From an uncultured Eubacteriaceae bacterium (GTDB lineage: Bacteria > Bacillota > Clostridia > Lachnospirales > CAG-274): a stretch of DNA of 27,470 bases. The stretch covers positions 1 through 27,470 of the forward strand of contig CALIRN010000282.1 in assembly GCA_938042265.1 (NCBI GenBank). Direction: 5' to 3'. A model generated the notes under the pieces. The model was not told the origin of the DNA, made no database searches, and was given only the letters and a program-made list of their open reading frames with translations. The position numbers and the translations under genes are program-made. Each line of letters starts with the position of its first letter. The first letter of the stretch is position 1. Below, one piece after another: positions 1 to 8,583 of the stretch.

Positions 1-1
1 C

Positions 2-676
2 GGTCAGTCCTTTCAGATAACTCCTATGCAGCTTTTACGTGCTGTTTCCTCAGTTATAAACGGCGGTACACTTATAACACCCCACTTTGGTATTGAGCTC
101 CGTGACAGGGAGGGCAATACAACAAAGGTATTTGAATATGATACAAGCCAGAAAAGCATTTCAAAGGAAACCTCCGACAGAATGCGTCCCATACTGGAAA
201 GCGTAGTACAGGTAGGCTCAGGCAATAAAACCTATATCCCTGGCTACAGAATAGGTGGTAAAACCGCAACCAGCGAAAAGCTGCCAAGACGTAGCGGCAA
301 ATACATTGCCTCCTTCTGTGCCTTTGCTCCCGCAGAAGACCCTCAGGTAATAGCCCTTGTGCTTATTGACGAGCCGCAGGGCGTATACTACGGCGGTCAG
401 GTTGCCGGCCCTGTAATGAAGGAGCTTTTGGAAAACATACTCCCATACCTGGGCGTCAATCCCCAATACAATGAGGAGGAGCTTAAAATGAAAGGGGTTG
501 CTCCCGTAACCGTACCCGATTTTACGGGCAAAGCCATAAATGAGGTCAAAGAGGAGCTTTCAAAGCTCAATCTTACGGCGGACATAAACGGTGACGGAGA
601 TGTGGTAAAAACTCAGTTACCCTCTCCCGGTGAACAAATTAATCAGGAAAGTAAAATAATTTTGTATACACAGTGA
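2..676 (+). CDS. spoVD: SpoVD/FtsI-like penicillin-binding protein, C-terminal part with PASTA domain (5' truncated)
   Basis: The reading frame is open from base 2, so the gene starts outside the window; about 224 C-terminal residues are visible. A GQSFQITPMQ stretch followed by INGG is typical of the late part of a class B PBP transpeptidase domain. The third active-site motif reads KTATS rather than the usual KTG; the SxxK and SxN motifs lie upstream. The last ~55 residues (VTVPDFTGK onward) form one PASTA domain, as in SpoVD, which cross-links spore-cortex peptidoglycan outside the membrane with its SEDS partner SpoVE. murE follows after 52 bases. Known gene order (spoVD-murE-mraY-murD-spoVE in Bacillus) supports spoVD, but a vegetative FtsI with PASTA cannot be excluded without the N-terminus. 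Confidence 0.85.
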   Translation, partial: GQSFQITPMQLLRAVSSVINGGTLITPHFGIELRDREGNTTKVFEYDTSQKSISKETSDRMRPILESVVQVGSGNKTYIPGYRIGGKTATSEKLPRRSGKYIASFCAFAPAEDPQVIALVLIDEPQGVYYGGQVAGPVMKELLENILPYLGVNPQYNEEELKMKGVAPVTVPDFTGKAINEVKEELSKLNLTADINGDGDVVKTQLPSPGEQINQESKIILYTQ

Positions 677-728
677 CAAAAAAAGTGTATAATTATATTT
701 ATAAGAATTTTGGAAAGGATGTGTTCCG

Positions 729-2189
729 ATGAAATTAAAGGAGCTTATAAAGGATATTAACGGTAATGTTATCTGCGGCAGTACCGATATTGATATAACC
801 AATCTTACCATTGACTCACGCAAGGCAGGAGATGGTACGCTATTCTTTTGTATTTACGGCATTCACACAGACGGACATAAGTATATTCCCTCAGCCTTTG
901 AAAACGGCTGCAAAGCCGTAATATGTGAGAGAGATACCACAGAGTTGCCTCAGGGCATTACCGCCATAAGGGTTGAAAATACACGTCAGGCACTTTCCTC
1001 CATTGCAAAGGTGTTTTACGGCAATCCTTCTTCAAAATTTAACCTGATAGGTGTAACCGGCACCAACGGCAAAACCAGTACTACCTATTTTATGGAGAGC
1101 GTGCTTAATACCCTTAAAAGAAAGACTGCCGTTATAGGCACCGTTGAAATAAGGCTTGCCGGTGAAAAGGTGCCTGTCCATCTTGCCACCAGCACCACTC
1201 CCGACACAATAGAGCTTAATGAACTTTTTAAGCTTATGGCAGACAAGGCAGTTGATGATGTGGTAATGGAAGTAAGCTCTCACAGCCTTGAGCTTAAAAA
1301 GGTAGAGGGACTGAACTTTGGTACGGCAATATTCACCAACCTTACACAGGATCACCTTGATTTTCACGGCACTATGGAAAGCTATGCCGCAGCAAAGGCA
1401 AAGCTTTTTAAAATGTGTAAAAACGGTGTTGTCAACATTGACGATAAATGGAGTAAAGTCATAATTGATGCTGCCGACTGTCCCATACTCACCTTCGGTA
1501 TTGACAGCATGGCTGACGTACAGGCTGTAAACATTGAATATTTTATGGATAAATCAACCTTTGATGTGGAAATACAGGGCAAAACCTACAGCTTTGAGCT
1601 GCACGTACCCGGACGCTTCAGCATATACAATGCTTTGGGTGTTATAGCCGCCTCTCTTGCAATGGATATTGCTCCCGAAAAAATTCAGCAGGGCATCAAC
1701 GCTATCAGCGGTGTTCCGGGGCGTATTCAGAATGTGCCAAATAACAGGGGCTTTAACGTAATTGTGGACTATGCCCACACCCCTGACGGTATTGAAAACA
1801 TCCTTAAATCCGTAAGAGAGTTTACCAAAGGCAGAATTATAACTGTTTTCGGCTGCGGCGGCGACAGGGACAGAACAAAGCGTCCAATTATGGGCAAACT
1901 TGCTGCAGAACTTGGAGATATATCAATTCTTACCTCCGACAATCCACGTTCCGAGGAGCCTATGGATATTTTAAAGGAGATTGAAGTTGGTGTTAAACCA
2001 ATAACAGACAGCTATGAAATGATAGTTGACAGAAAAGAAGCCATTTACCGTGCCGTTGCCCTTGCCCGACCTGGTGACAGTGTTGTCATAGCAGGCAAAG
2101 GCCATGAGGACTATGAAATTTTTAAAGACAAAACAATACACTTTGACGATACAGAGGTTGCCAAAGAAGCTTTGGAGGATTTAGGATAA
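729..2189 (+). CDS. murE: UDP-MurNAc-L-Ala-D-Glu:meso-diaminopimelate ligase
   Basis: Cytoplasmic Mur ligase that adds the third peptide residue to UDP-MurNAc-L-Ala-D-Glu using ATP. All 486 residues are present, a normal MurE length. Visible are the ATP loop GTNGKTS at residues 111-117, the catalytic-domain stretch around AAKAKLF (221-227, region of the carbamylated lysine) and DNPRSEE from residue 404. DNPR is the motif of enzymes that select meso-diaminopimelate, so the wall is predicted to be DAP-type. A GGAAAGG ribosome binding site lies about 10 bases before the ATG. The stop overlaps the murF start by one base, so translation is probably coupled. Confidence 0.97.
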   Translation: MKLKELIKDINGNVICGSTDIDITNLTIDSRKAGDGTLFFCIYGIHTDGHKYIPSAFENGCKAVICERDTTELPQGITAIRVENTRQALSSIAKVFYGNPSSKFNLIGVTGTNGKTSTTYFMESVLNTLKRKTAVIGTVEIRLAGEKVPVHLATSTTPDTIELNELFKLMADKAVDDVVMEVSSHSLELKKVEGLNFGTAIFTNLTQDHLDFHGTMESYAAAKAKLFKMCKNGVVNIDDKWSKVIIDAADCPILTFGIDSMADVQAVNIEYFMDKSTFDVEIQGKTYSFELHVPGRFSIYNALGVIAASLAMDIAPEKIQQGINAISGVPGRIQNVPNNRGFNVIVDYAHTPDGIENILKSVREFTKGRIITVFGCGGDRDRTKRPIMGKLAAELGDISILTSDNPRSEEPMDILKEIEVGVKPITDSYEMIVDRKEAIYRAVALARPGDSVVIAGKGHEDYEIFKDKTIHFDDTEVAKEALEDLG

Positions 2190-3541
2190 TGGAGCTGAGA
2201 ATTAAAGAAATTGTATCAGCCTGTGGAGGAACACTGCTCTGCGGTGATGAAAACATTCTGATACATGATGTTTCCACCGATACTCGAACTATAAAAGAGG
2301 GTATGCTTTTTATCCCCTTAAAGGGGGAGAGCTTCGACGGTCATAAATTTATTGACAAGGCTGTAGAGGGTGGCGCCTGCGCCGTTCTGACAGAGCTTGA
2401 CGGGGATTACGGTGTGCCTGCAATCAAGGTTGCAGACACACATCTTGCCATGGGTGCCCTTGCGGCATATTACATTAAAAAGCTTAATGTTCCCACAGTT
2501 GCAATTACGGGCAGTGTCGGTAAAACCACCACAAAGGATATGATTGCATCTGTGCTTGCAAAGCACTTTAATGTATGCAAAACCCGTGGTAACCTCAATA
2601 ATGATATAGGCGTGCCCCTTACCGTATTCAGCCTGCTGCCTGAACATACTGCGGCAGTTATTGAAATGGGTATGAACCATTTTAAGGAAATCAGCTACCT
2701 TACAAACATTGTAAAGCCCGATATTGCGGTAATAACCAATGTGGGCGTTTCACATATTGAAAATTTAGGCAGCAGAGAAGGCATACTGCAGGCAAAATGT
2801 GAAATTTTTGAAGGACTTAAGGAAAACGGTACCGCCATTGTAAATGGCGACAACGATATGCTCATCACCCTTCAGGGCAAAAGAGATAATATTGTACTGT
2901 TTGGTATAAATCCCAATTTTGATATTTATGCCGATAATATTACCGAGCACGGTATTAACGGTATAAGCTGCACAATCCACAGGGGCGGTACAAGCTTTGA
3001 TGTCAACATACATATCCCTGGCAGACATATGGTAAGCAATGCCCTTGCTGCTGCAGCTGCGGGCTTTGCTCTTGGCATGAGCGCTGAGGAAATCAAGTCG
3101 GGCATTGAGAGCTTTCAACCTGCAAAAATGCGCATGGATATTATCCGTAAGGGAAATCTTACCATAATAAATGACGTATATAATTCCAACCCTGTATCCG
3201 CAATGGCTGCTGTAGATGTGCTTGCCTCACAGGATGGTAGGCGATGTGCAGTACTTGGCGATATGTTTGAGCTTGGCGACTTCGGCCCCAAGCTGCATTA
3301 TGAGCTGGGAGAATATACGGCAAAAAAGGCTGTTGATGAAATTGTCTGCATAGGTGAGATAAGCAAAAATATGTATGAGGGTGCAAAAAGCGTAAGGCAA
3401 ACGGGCGTACACTACTTTGCCTCTCAGGAGGATTTCTTTAAGGAACTTGACCGCATAATAATTCCTCCTATGACAGTGCTTGTAAAGGCGTCAAGGGGAA
3501 TGAAATTTGAAAAAACAACCGATAAACTTAAAGGAGAATAA
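2189..3541 (+). CDS. murF: UDP-MurNAc-tripeptide:D-Ala-D-Ala ligase
   Basis: Adds the D-Ala-D-Ala dipeptide to UDP-MurNAc-tripeptide, completing the cytoplasmic pentapeptide precursor. The 450 residues match the family length. The N-terminal substrate domain is followed by the P-loop ITGSVGKTTTKDM (about residue 108), then AVIEMGMNHFKEI, a MurF hallmark, and a C-terminal ligase domain. The ATG overlaps the murE TAA (TAATG), so ribosomes can pass directly from murE. mraY begins two bases after its stop. The murE-murF-mraY order is common in bacteria and differs from Bacillus subtilis, where murF lies elsewhere. Confidence 0.96.
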   Translation: MELRIKEIVSACGGTLLCGDENILIHDVSTDTRTIKEGMLFIPLKGESFDGHKFIDKAVEGGACAVLTELDGDYGVPAIKVADTHLAMGALAAYYIKKLNVPTVAITGSVGKTTTKDMIASVLAKHFNVCKTRGNLNNDIGVPLTVFSLLPEHTAAVIEMGMNHFKEISYLTNIVKPDIAVITNVGVSHIENLGSREGILQAKCEIFEGLKENGTAIVNGDNDMLITLQGKRDNIVLFGINPNFDIYADNITEHGINGISCTIHRGGTSFDVNIHIPGRHMVSNALAAAAAGFALGMSAEEIKSGIESFQPAKMRMDIIRKGNLTIINDVYNSNPVSAMAAVDVLASQDGRRCAVLGDMFELGDFGPKLHYELGEYTAKKAVDEIVCIGEISKNMYEGAKSVRQTGVHYFASQEDFFKELDRIIIPPMTVLVKASRGMKFEKTTDKLKGE

Positions 3542-3543
3542 TT

Positions 3544-4506
3544 ATGAACAGTGTTGAAATTACCATATACGCTATTTTACTTGCCTTTGCATTTAACGTT
3601 ATATTGTGTCCACTTATTATACCAATGCTAAGACGCTTGAAATTCGGTCAGAATGTAAGGGATGACGGTCCCCAAAGCCACCTTATAAAAAACGGCACTC
3701 CCACTATGGGCGGTGTTATGATAGTACTTGCCTTTGGTGCAGCAGCCCTGCCCTTTATATTTAACGGCAATCACAATGCAAAGGCAGTGCTTTTAATTAC
3801 CGTAGGCTATGGCATTGTAGGTTTTATTGATGACTATATCAAGGTAGTAAAAAAACGTTCCTTAGGCTTAAGAGCATGGCAAAAGATAGTTTTTCAGCTT
3901 TTGGTAACGGCTGGCTTTGCCTTTTATATTTACAATTATACCGATTTGGGTACGGGAATTTTCGTACCCTTCCTCGGCAGCGAGCTTGACCTTGGGATAC
4001 TCTATATTCCCTTCCTGTTTTTTGTAATGGTAGGTACGGTAAACAGTGTAAACCTTACTGACGGGCTTGACGGGCTTGCCTCAGGGGTTACCGCACTTGT
4101 TGCCGCATTTTTTATGATAGTTGCCCTTGGTACGGACAGCGGTCTTTCGCCCGTGTGCGGTGCGGTTGTAGGTTCTCTGCTGGGTTTTCTGCTGTTCAAC
4201 TCCTACCCCGCAAAGGTATTTATGGGTGATACGGGCTCCCTTGCACTTGGAGGCTTTGTGGCAAGCACGGCAGTTTTGCTTAAAATACCGCTTATGCTTG
4301 TTATTGTAGGCCTTATTTATGTATGCGAGTCCCTGTCGGTAATTTTACAGGTAGGCTTCTTTAAGCTTACTCACGGCAAGCGTATCTTTAAGATGGCGCC
4401 CATTCACCACCACTTTGAGCAATGCGGTCTTAAGGAAACAAAGGTTGTTGCACTTTTTTATATAATTACGGCTATAATGTGTCTTATAGGTTTCTTGGCA
4501 CTTTAA
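3544..4506 (+). CDS. mraY: Phospho-N-acetylmuramoyl-pentapeptide transferase
   Basis: Integral membrane enzyme that transfers phospho-MurNAc-pentapeptide to undecaprenyl phosphate, making lipid I. The 320 residues contain about ten hydrophobic segments and the family signatures: GTPTMGG near the N-terminus, GFIDDYIKV, NLTDGLDGLASG with its catalytic-site acidic residues, FMGDTGSLALGG, and the cytoplasmic loop APIHHHFEQCG. A ribosome binding site (AAAGGAGAA) sits in the end of murF. The tight spacing on both sides marks it as an inner gene of the operon. Confidence 0.97.
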   Translation: MNSVEITIYAILLAFAFNVILCPLIIPMLRRLKFGQNVRDDGPQSHLIKNGTPTMGGVMIVLAFGAAALPFIFNGNHNAKAVLLITVGYGIVGFIDDYIKVVKKRSLGLRAWQKIVFQLLVTAGFAFYIYNYTDLGTGIFVPFLGSELDLGILYIPFLFFVMVGTVNSVNLTDGLDGLASGVTALVAAFFMIVALGTDSGLSPVCGAVVGSLLGFLLFNSYPAKVFMGDTGSLALGGFVASTAVLLKIPLMLVIVGLIYVCESLSVILQVGFFKLTHGKRIFKMAPIHHHFEQCGLKETKVVALFYIITAIMCLIGFLAL

Positions 4507-4519
4507 GGAGGAAATACAA

Positions 4520-5887
4520 ATGAATTACGCAAATACTAAGGCTTTGGTATGCGGTATTGCAAGAAGCGGAATTGCAGCTGCAAATCTTTTAAGAAAAAAG
4601 GGAGCCTCCGTTACATTACAGGATTTAAAAACAGAGGACAAGCTTAATGCAGAGGATATCGTACAACTGAAAAATTCAGGCATAGAGCTTTATCTGGGCA
4701 AAAACCCCGATGAAATAATTGATGGCTTTAATATGCTTGTTTTAAGCCCCGGTATCCCTACCGACTTACCCTTTGTAAATAAGGCAAAAATGCTTGGTAT
4801 TGAAGTACTCGGCGAGGTAGAGCTTGCATATAGAATATGTAAGGCACCCGTAATTGCCATAACAGGTACCAACGGTAAAACCACCACTACAACTCTTGTG
4901 GGTGAAATTATGCATAACTTTAACCATGATACCTTTGTTGTGGGTAATATCGGCACCCCCTTTTCGGACTATGTTGACGAAATCAGTGAAAGTAGCTGTG
5001 TTGTTGCAGAGATGTCCTCATTTCAGCTTGAAACCATAAAGGAGTTTGCACCAAAGGTAAGTGCAGTGCTTAACATAACGCCTGACCACCTGAACAGACA
5101 CCACACTCTTGAAAACTATATTGCCGCAAAGGAAAGAGTTTTTGAAAATCAGGCTGAAAATGACTATACAATTTTAAACTACAGCGATCCTGTCACAAGG
5201 GATATGGCAAACCGCTCAAAGGCAAAGGTAATTTACTTTTCCCTTGACAAAAAGCTTGACGGCGGCATATATTCCGATGAAAAAAGCATATATATAGACT
5301 GTATGGGCTACAGTGAAAGGGTTGTGGATATTGATGAGCTTAATATATTAGGCGGTCATAATGTGGAAAATGCCATGGCAGCTATCGGCTGCAGCGTATG
5401 CGCAGGTGTACCCATGGCGGTTATAAGACAGACCCTTAAGGACTTCAGGGCTGTTGAGCACCGTATTGAATATGTGAACACTGTAGGCGGCGTTGCCTAC
5501 TACAATGACTCAAAGGGAACCAATCCCGATGCTTCAATTAAAGCTGTTTTAGCCATGAAAAAGCCAATATGCCTTATTGCGGGAGGTTATGACAAAGGCT
5601 CGGATTTTACAGAGTGGGTACGGCTTTTTAAGGGCAGAGTTAAGTATGCCGCCGTACTTGGCGCAGTAAAGGAGCAGCTTAAGGAAACCCTTGACAGTGC
5701 AGGCTTTACCGATTACGAAATTGCATCAGACTTTGAGGAAGCCTTTAATATGTGTGCGGACCATGCCTCCGAAGGCGACTGTGTATTGCTCTCCCCTGCC
5801 TGCGCAAGCTGGGATATGTTTGACTCCTACGAGCAAAGAGGAGAAATTTTCAAGGAGCTTGTAGGAAGACTTTCTAATAAAAAGTAA
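4520..5887 (+). CDS. murD: UDP-MurNAc-L-Ala:D-glutamate ligase
   Basis: Cytoplasmic Mur ligase adding D-glutamate as the second residue of the stem peptide. The 455-residue protein starts with a Rossmann-like substrate domain (ALVCGIARSGIAAA). The ATP loop ITGTNGKTTTTTL follows near residue 115, then GNIGTPF, and the C-terminal ligase domain (YYNDSKGTNPDA, LLSPACASWDMF). An excellent ribosome binding site, AAGGAGG, overlaps the mraY stop. It is followed by a 161-base gap before ftsW, the only long gap in the operon. Confidence 0.97.
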   Translation: MNYANTKALVCGIARSGIAAANLLRKKGASVTLQDLKTEDKLNAEDIVQLKNSGIELYLGKNPDEIIDGFNMLVLSPGIPTDLPFVNKAKMLGIEVLGEVELAYRICKAPVIAITGTNGKTTTTTLVGEIMHNFNHDTFVVGNIGTPFSDYVDEISESSCVVAEMSSFQLETIKEFAPKVSAVLNITPDHLNRHHTLENYIAAKERVFENQAENDYTILNYSDPVTRDMANRSKAKVIYFSLDKKLDGGIYSDEKSIYIDCMGYSERVVDIDELNILGGHNVENAMAAIGCSVCAGVPMAVIRQTLKDFRAVEHRIEYVNTVGGVAYYNDSKGTNPDASIKAVLAMKKPICLIAGGYDKGSDFTEWVRLFKGRVKYAAVLGAVKEQLKETLDSAGFTDYEIASDFEEAFNMCADHASEGDCVLLSPACASWDMFDSYEQRGEIFKELVGRLSNKK

Positions 5888-5949
5888 TTTTGCAAACAAT
5901 ATAAAATATCAGTTGTTCTGTAAATTTCTGTCTGTCTAACAAAAAACAC

Positions 5950-6007
5950 GCGGAAATCAACTTTACAAAGTTGTAAGGTGATGCTGCTTTTCCGCAATAA
6001 AAGCAGC
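5950..6007 (+). promoter_or_regulatory. Leader of competing hairpins before ftsW
   Basis: Within the murD-ftsW gap the arm GCGGAAA (5950-5956) can pair with TTTCCGC (5989-5995), enclosing a smaller hairpin (CAACTTT 5958-5964 with AAAGTTG 5967-5973). The same TTTCC bases also belong to a perfect 9-bp hairpin, GCTGCTTTT (5983-5991) with AAAAGCAGC (5999-6007). The two outer folds exclude each other. Neither has a T-run, so this is not a plain terminator. It ends about 28 bases before the ftsW ribosome binding site. A regulatory switch, a processing site or a protein site are all possible; no known riboswitch class was recognised. Confidence 0.4.
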
Positions 6008-6048
6008 ACATCTATAAACACAAGTTTATTTATCATGGAGGTGGTTAT

Positions 6049-7170
6049 TTGCCTGAATATAATAATAAACCGCCTGCGGAGCGCAGGGTAAAGGTAGGAA
6101 ATATGGACTATATTTTACTGCTCAGCATAGTACTGCTTACTCTTATTGGCGTTGTTATGGTTTTCAGCTCCAGTTATTATGATGCGGGAAGCAGCTCCAA
6201 ATTTAATAATGATATGTACTACTTTTTCAGAAAAGAAATTGTTTTTGCCATTATGGGCTTTATAATTCTTGCTGTTGTTTCACGTTTTCCTTATCAAAAC
6301 TACCAAAACTGGAGCAGAATTATGTACATAGGTATGGTAATTATGCTCCTTGCGGTGCTTGTTGCAGGTACTGCCTCCAACGGCGCCACAAGATGGATTT
6401 TGGGTATACAGCCATCAGAGCCTGCAAAGCTAGTGCTTATCCTTGTCCTTGCCGACTTTCTTTCAAAACGCACGCATATAGTTGACAGCTTTAAGGGCTT
6501 TTGTTTATGTATAGGCTTTATTGCCATACCTGTTGTACTTGTAGGTGTGGAAAATGTCAGTACGTGCCTTGTAATGGCAGTTGTAGGCTGCGGCATACTG
6601 TTTGTGGCAACAAATAAATTTTGGTACTTTCTTCCCTGGGGAGCAGTAGGTGTACTGGGTATGATTGGTGTATTTGCACTTGGTGATGAGTTTCGCGGCA
6701 ACCGTGTAAAGGCATGGCTTGACCCAAGCTCCGATATGCTTGGCACAGGTTATCAGATTTTACAGGGGCTTTATGCGGTAGGCTCAGGGGGACTTTTTGG
6801 AGTAGGTCTGGGGCAATCCAGACAAAAGCTGGGCTTTATCCCCGAAAGCCACAACGATATTATTTTTGCCGTTATCTGTGAGGAGCTTGGCGCTGTGGGG
6901 GCAGGTATTATTGTACTTTTGTATATGATTATGCTCTGGCGTTGCATTAAAATTGCAATTGACGCCACCAGTATGTTCGGTACCCTTGTGGCGACAGGTG
7001 TTGCGGTAATGGTAGGCATACAGGTATTTATCAATATCTCCGTTGTAACCAACACTATGCCTAATACGGGTATTCCGCTGCCATTTATAAGCTACGGCGG
7101 TACATCAATGCTTACCTTTATGCTTGCTATGGCTATAGTACTTAATATTTCAAGACATTACAGGGAATAA
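6049..7170 (+). CDS. ftsW: FtsW/SpoVE-family SEDS peptidoglycan polymerase
   Basis: Multi-pass membrane glycosyltransferase of the SEDS family that polymerises lipid II together with a class B PBP, here presumably the SpoVD-like protein at the window start. The 373-residue protein has about ten hydrophobic segments and the family signatures GIQPSEPAK, GFIPESHNDIIFAV and NTGIPLPFISYGGTS. The start is chosen as TTG at 6049: GGAGGTGG lies at the right distance before it, and an ATG at 6035 is in another frame. Gene order favours the sporulation paralogue SpoVE, but sequence alone does not separate it from FtsW. murG, the usual next gene, is missing. Confidence 0.92.
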   Translation: MPEYNNKPPAERRVKVGNMDYILLLSIVLLTLIGVVMVFSSSYYDAGSSSKFNNDMYYFFRKEIVFAIMGFIILAVVSRFPYQNYQNWSRIMYIGMVIMLLAVLVAGTASNGATRWILGIQPSEPAKLVLILVLADFLSKRTHIVDSFKGFCLCIGFIAIPVVLVGVENVSTCLVMAVVGCGILFVATNKFWYFLPWGAVGVLGMIGVFALGDEFRGNRVKAWLDPSSDMLGTGYQILQGLYAVGSGGLFGVGLGQSRQKLGFIPESHNDIIFAVICEELGAVGAGIIVLLYMIMLWRCIKIAIDATSMFGTLVATGVAVMVGIQVFINISVVTNTMPNTGIPLPFISYGGTSMLTFMLAMAIVLNISRHYRE

Positions 7171-7171
7171 T

Positions 7172-7252
7172 AAAACAGGCTGACTCATGAACTGACCTCC
7201 CAAAAGTTAAACTATTGGGACACCTCATTAATCAAATAAGTCAGCCTGTTTT
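7172..7252. terminator. Bidirectional terminator with 14-bp arms between ftsW and xylA
   Basis: AAAACAGGCTGACT (7172-7185) and AGTCAGCCTGTTTT (7239-7252) are perfect inverted repeats flanking a 53-base loop. Ts follow on both strands, so it can stop ftsW and xylA, which converge on it; it ends two bases from the xylA stop. Inside lies a second hairpin, TCCCAA (7198-7203) with TTGGGA (7215-7220). The inner sequence GAACTGACCTCCCAAAAGTT resembles IS3/IS150-type element ends (from memory), so an element remnant may have been co-opted. Confidence 0.75.
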
Positions 7253-7254
7253 TG

Positions 7255-8571
7255 TTATTGCTTAAAAAGAACAGAGTTAAGCACCGATTCAAGGTATTCC
7301 TGTCTGCCGCTGTGCATTACGGGCTCAGGATGAGTGAGAGTATATTCTTCAAGTATCTCAAGCGAAGCCTCGCCGTTTACAATAGCCTTACCTATGCCTA
7401 CACCATAGCCTGCATACCGTTCCTTTACAAACCCGTCAATTCTGCCGTCCTCAATTATCTCGTAAGCCTTTATAAGCCCTAAAGCAAAAGTATCCATACC
7501 GCTGATATAGGCATGAGCAATATCCTCAAACTCAAAAGAGGGACGTCTTACCTTCGCATCAAAGTTAAGTCCGCCGTTGGTAAAGCCTCCTGCCCTTAAT
7601 ACCTCAAGCATACAAAGCGTGGCAGATCGCACATCAGTAGGAAACTGGTCCGTATCCCAGCCAAGATGAGGATCGCCCTGATTTGCGTCAATACTGCCGA
7701 AGGCACCGTTGATACGTGCAACGCACAGCTCATGCTCGAAGGTATGTCCCGCAAGGGTAGCGTGGTTAGCCTCAATATTCAGCTTAAAGTCCTTATCAAG
7801 ACCATATTTTCTTAAAAAGCCCAGTACCGTTGCACTGTCAAAGTCATACTGATGTTTTGTAGGCTCCTTTGGCTTTGGCTCAATATAAAAGTCGCCCTTA
7901 AAGCCCTTTGCACGAGCATAGTCAACAGCCATATGCATAAGCCTTGCCATATTGTCAAGCTCCAATGCCATATCCGTATTTAACAAAGTTTCATAGCCCT
8001 CTCTGCCACCCCAGAACACATAACCGCTTCCGCCTAAACGTATTGTTGCGTCAATGGCGTTTTTAATCTGAGCCGCCGCATAGGCAAAGCTGTCAGGATT
8101 GCAGGAGGTACCTGCACCATGCATAAAGCGGGGATGATTAAAGCAATTTGAGGTACCCCAAAGCAGCTTAATACCTGTTGCCTTCATTTTGCCCTCAATA
8201 TAATCCACCATTTCAAGCAGGTTAGCCTTAGTACGGGCAAAAGTTTCACCCTGAGGTGCAATATCCGCATCATGAAAGCAGAAGTACTCAATACCCATTT
8301 TTGTCATAAACTCAAAACCTGCGTCAGCCTTAGCCTTTGCAATGTCCATGGGATCCGTTTCGCCGTAATCTCTTGCCATTGTTTCACTGCCGAAGGGATC
8401 ACCGCCACCTGCACAAAGTGTGTGCCACCAGCTCATGGCAAACTTAAGCTGCTCCTTCATGGTTTTTCCCCCAATAACTCTGTCGGCATCATAAAATTTG
8501 TAGGCAAAAGGGTTTTGTGAATTTGCACCCTCATACTTAACCTGTGGCAGATTTGGAAAATAAGTTTTCAT
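7255..8571 (-). CDS. xylA: Xylose isomerase
   Basis: Cytoplasmic metal-dependent enzyme converting D-xylose to D-xylulose (and D-glucose to D-fructose). The 438-residue length and N-terminal extension fit the class II enzymes of Firmicutes. The active-site histidine/aspartate pair lies in FCFHDAD (His100, Asp103). Metal ligands are visible as Glu231 (IEPKPKEP), Glu267 and His270 (EANHATLAGH), Asp295 (SIDANQGD), and Asp306 and Asp308 (WDTDQFPTD). AAGGAGG precedes the ATG and overlaps the stop of the regulator gene 12 bases upstream, so the two are cotranscribed. No xylulokinase or xylose transporter is in the window. Confidence 0.97.
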   Translation of the reverse strand: MKTYFPNLPQVKYEGANSQNPFAYKFYDADRVIGGKTMKEQLKFAMSWWHTLCAGGGDPFGSETMARDYGETDPMDIAKAKADAGFEFMTKMGIEYFCFHDADIAPQGETFARTKANLLEMVDYIEGKMKATGIKLLWGTSNCFNHPRFMHGAGTSCNPDSFAYAAAQIKNAIDATIRLGGSGYVFWGGREGYETLLNTDMALELDNMARLMHMAVDYARAKGFKGDFYIEPKPKEPTKHQYDFDSATVLGFLRKYGLDKDFKLNIEANHATLAGHTFEHELCVARINGAFGSIDANQGDPHLGWDTDQFPTDVRSATLCMLEVLRAGGFTNGGLNFDAKVRRPSFEFEDIAHAYISGMDTFALGLIKAYEIIEDGRIDGFVKERYAGYGVGIGKAIVNGEASLEILEEYTLTHPEPVMHSGRQEYLESVLNSVLFKQ

Positions 8572-8583
8572 TTCAGTTCCTCC

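Noticed and set aside
662..693. Possible promoter TTGTAT...TATAAT before murE
   Set aside because: The spacing is 20 bases, too long for a confident sigma-A promoter, so it was left out of the feature list.
6300..6746. 148-codon minus-strand frame inside ftsW
   Set aside because: It lies wholly within a conserved membrane protein gene and has no start signals.
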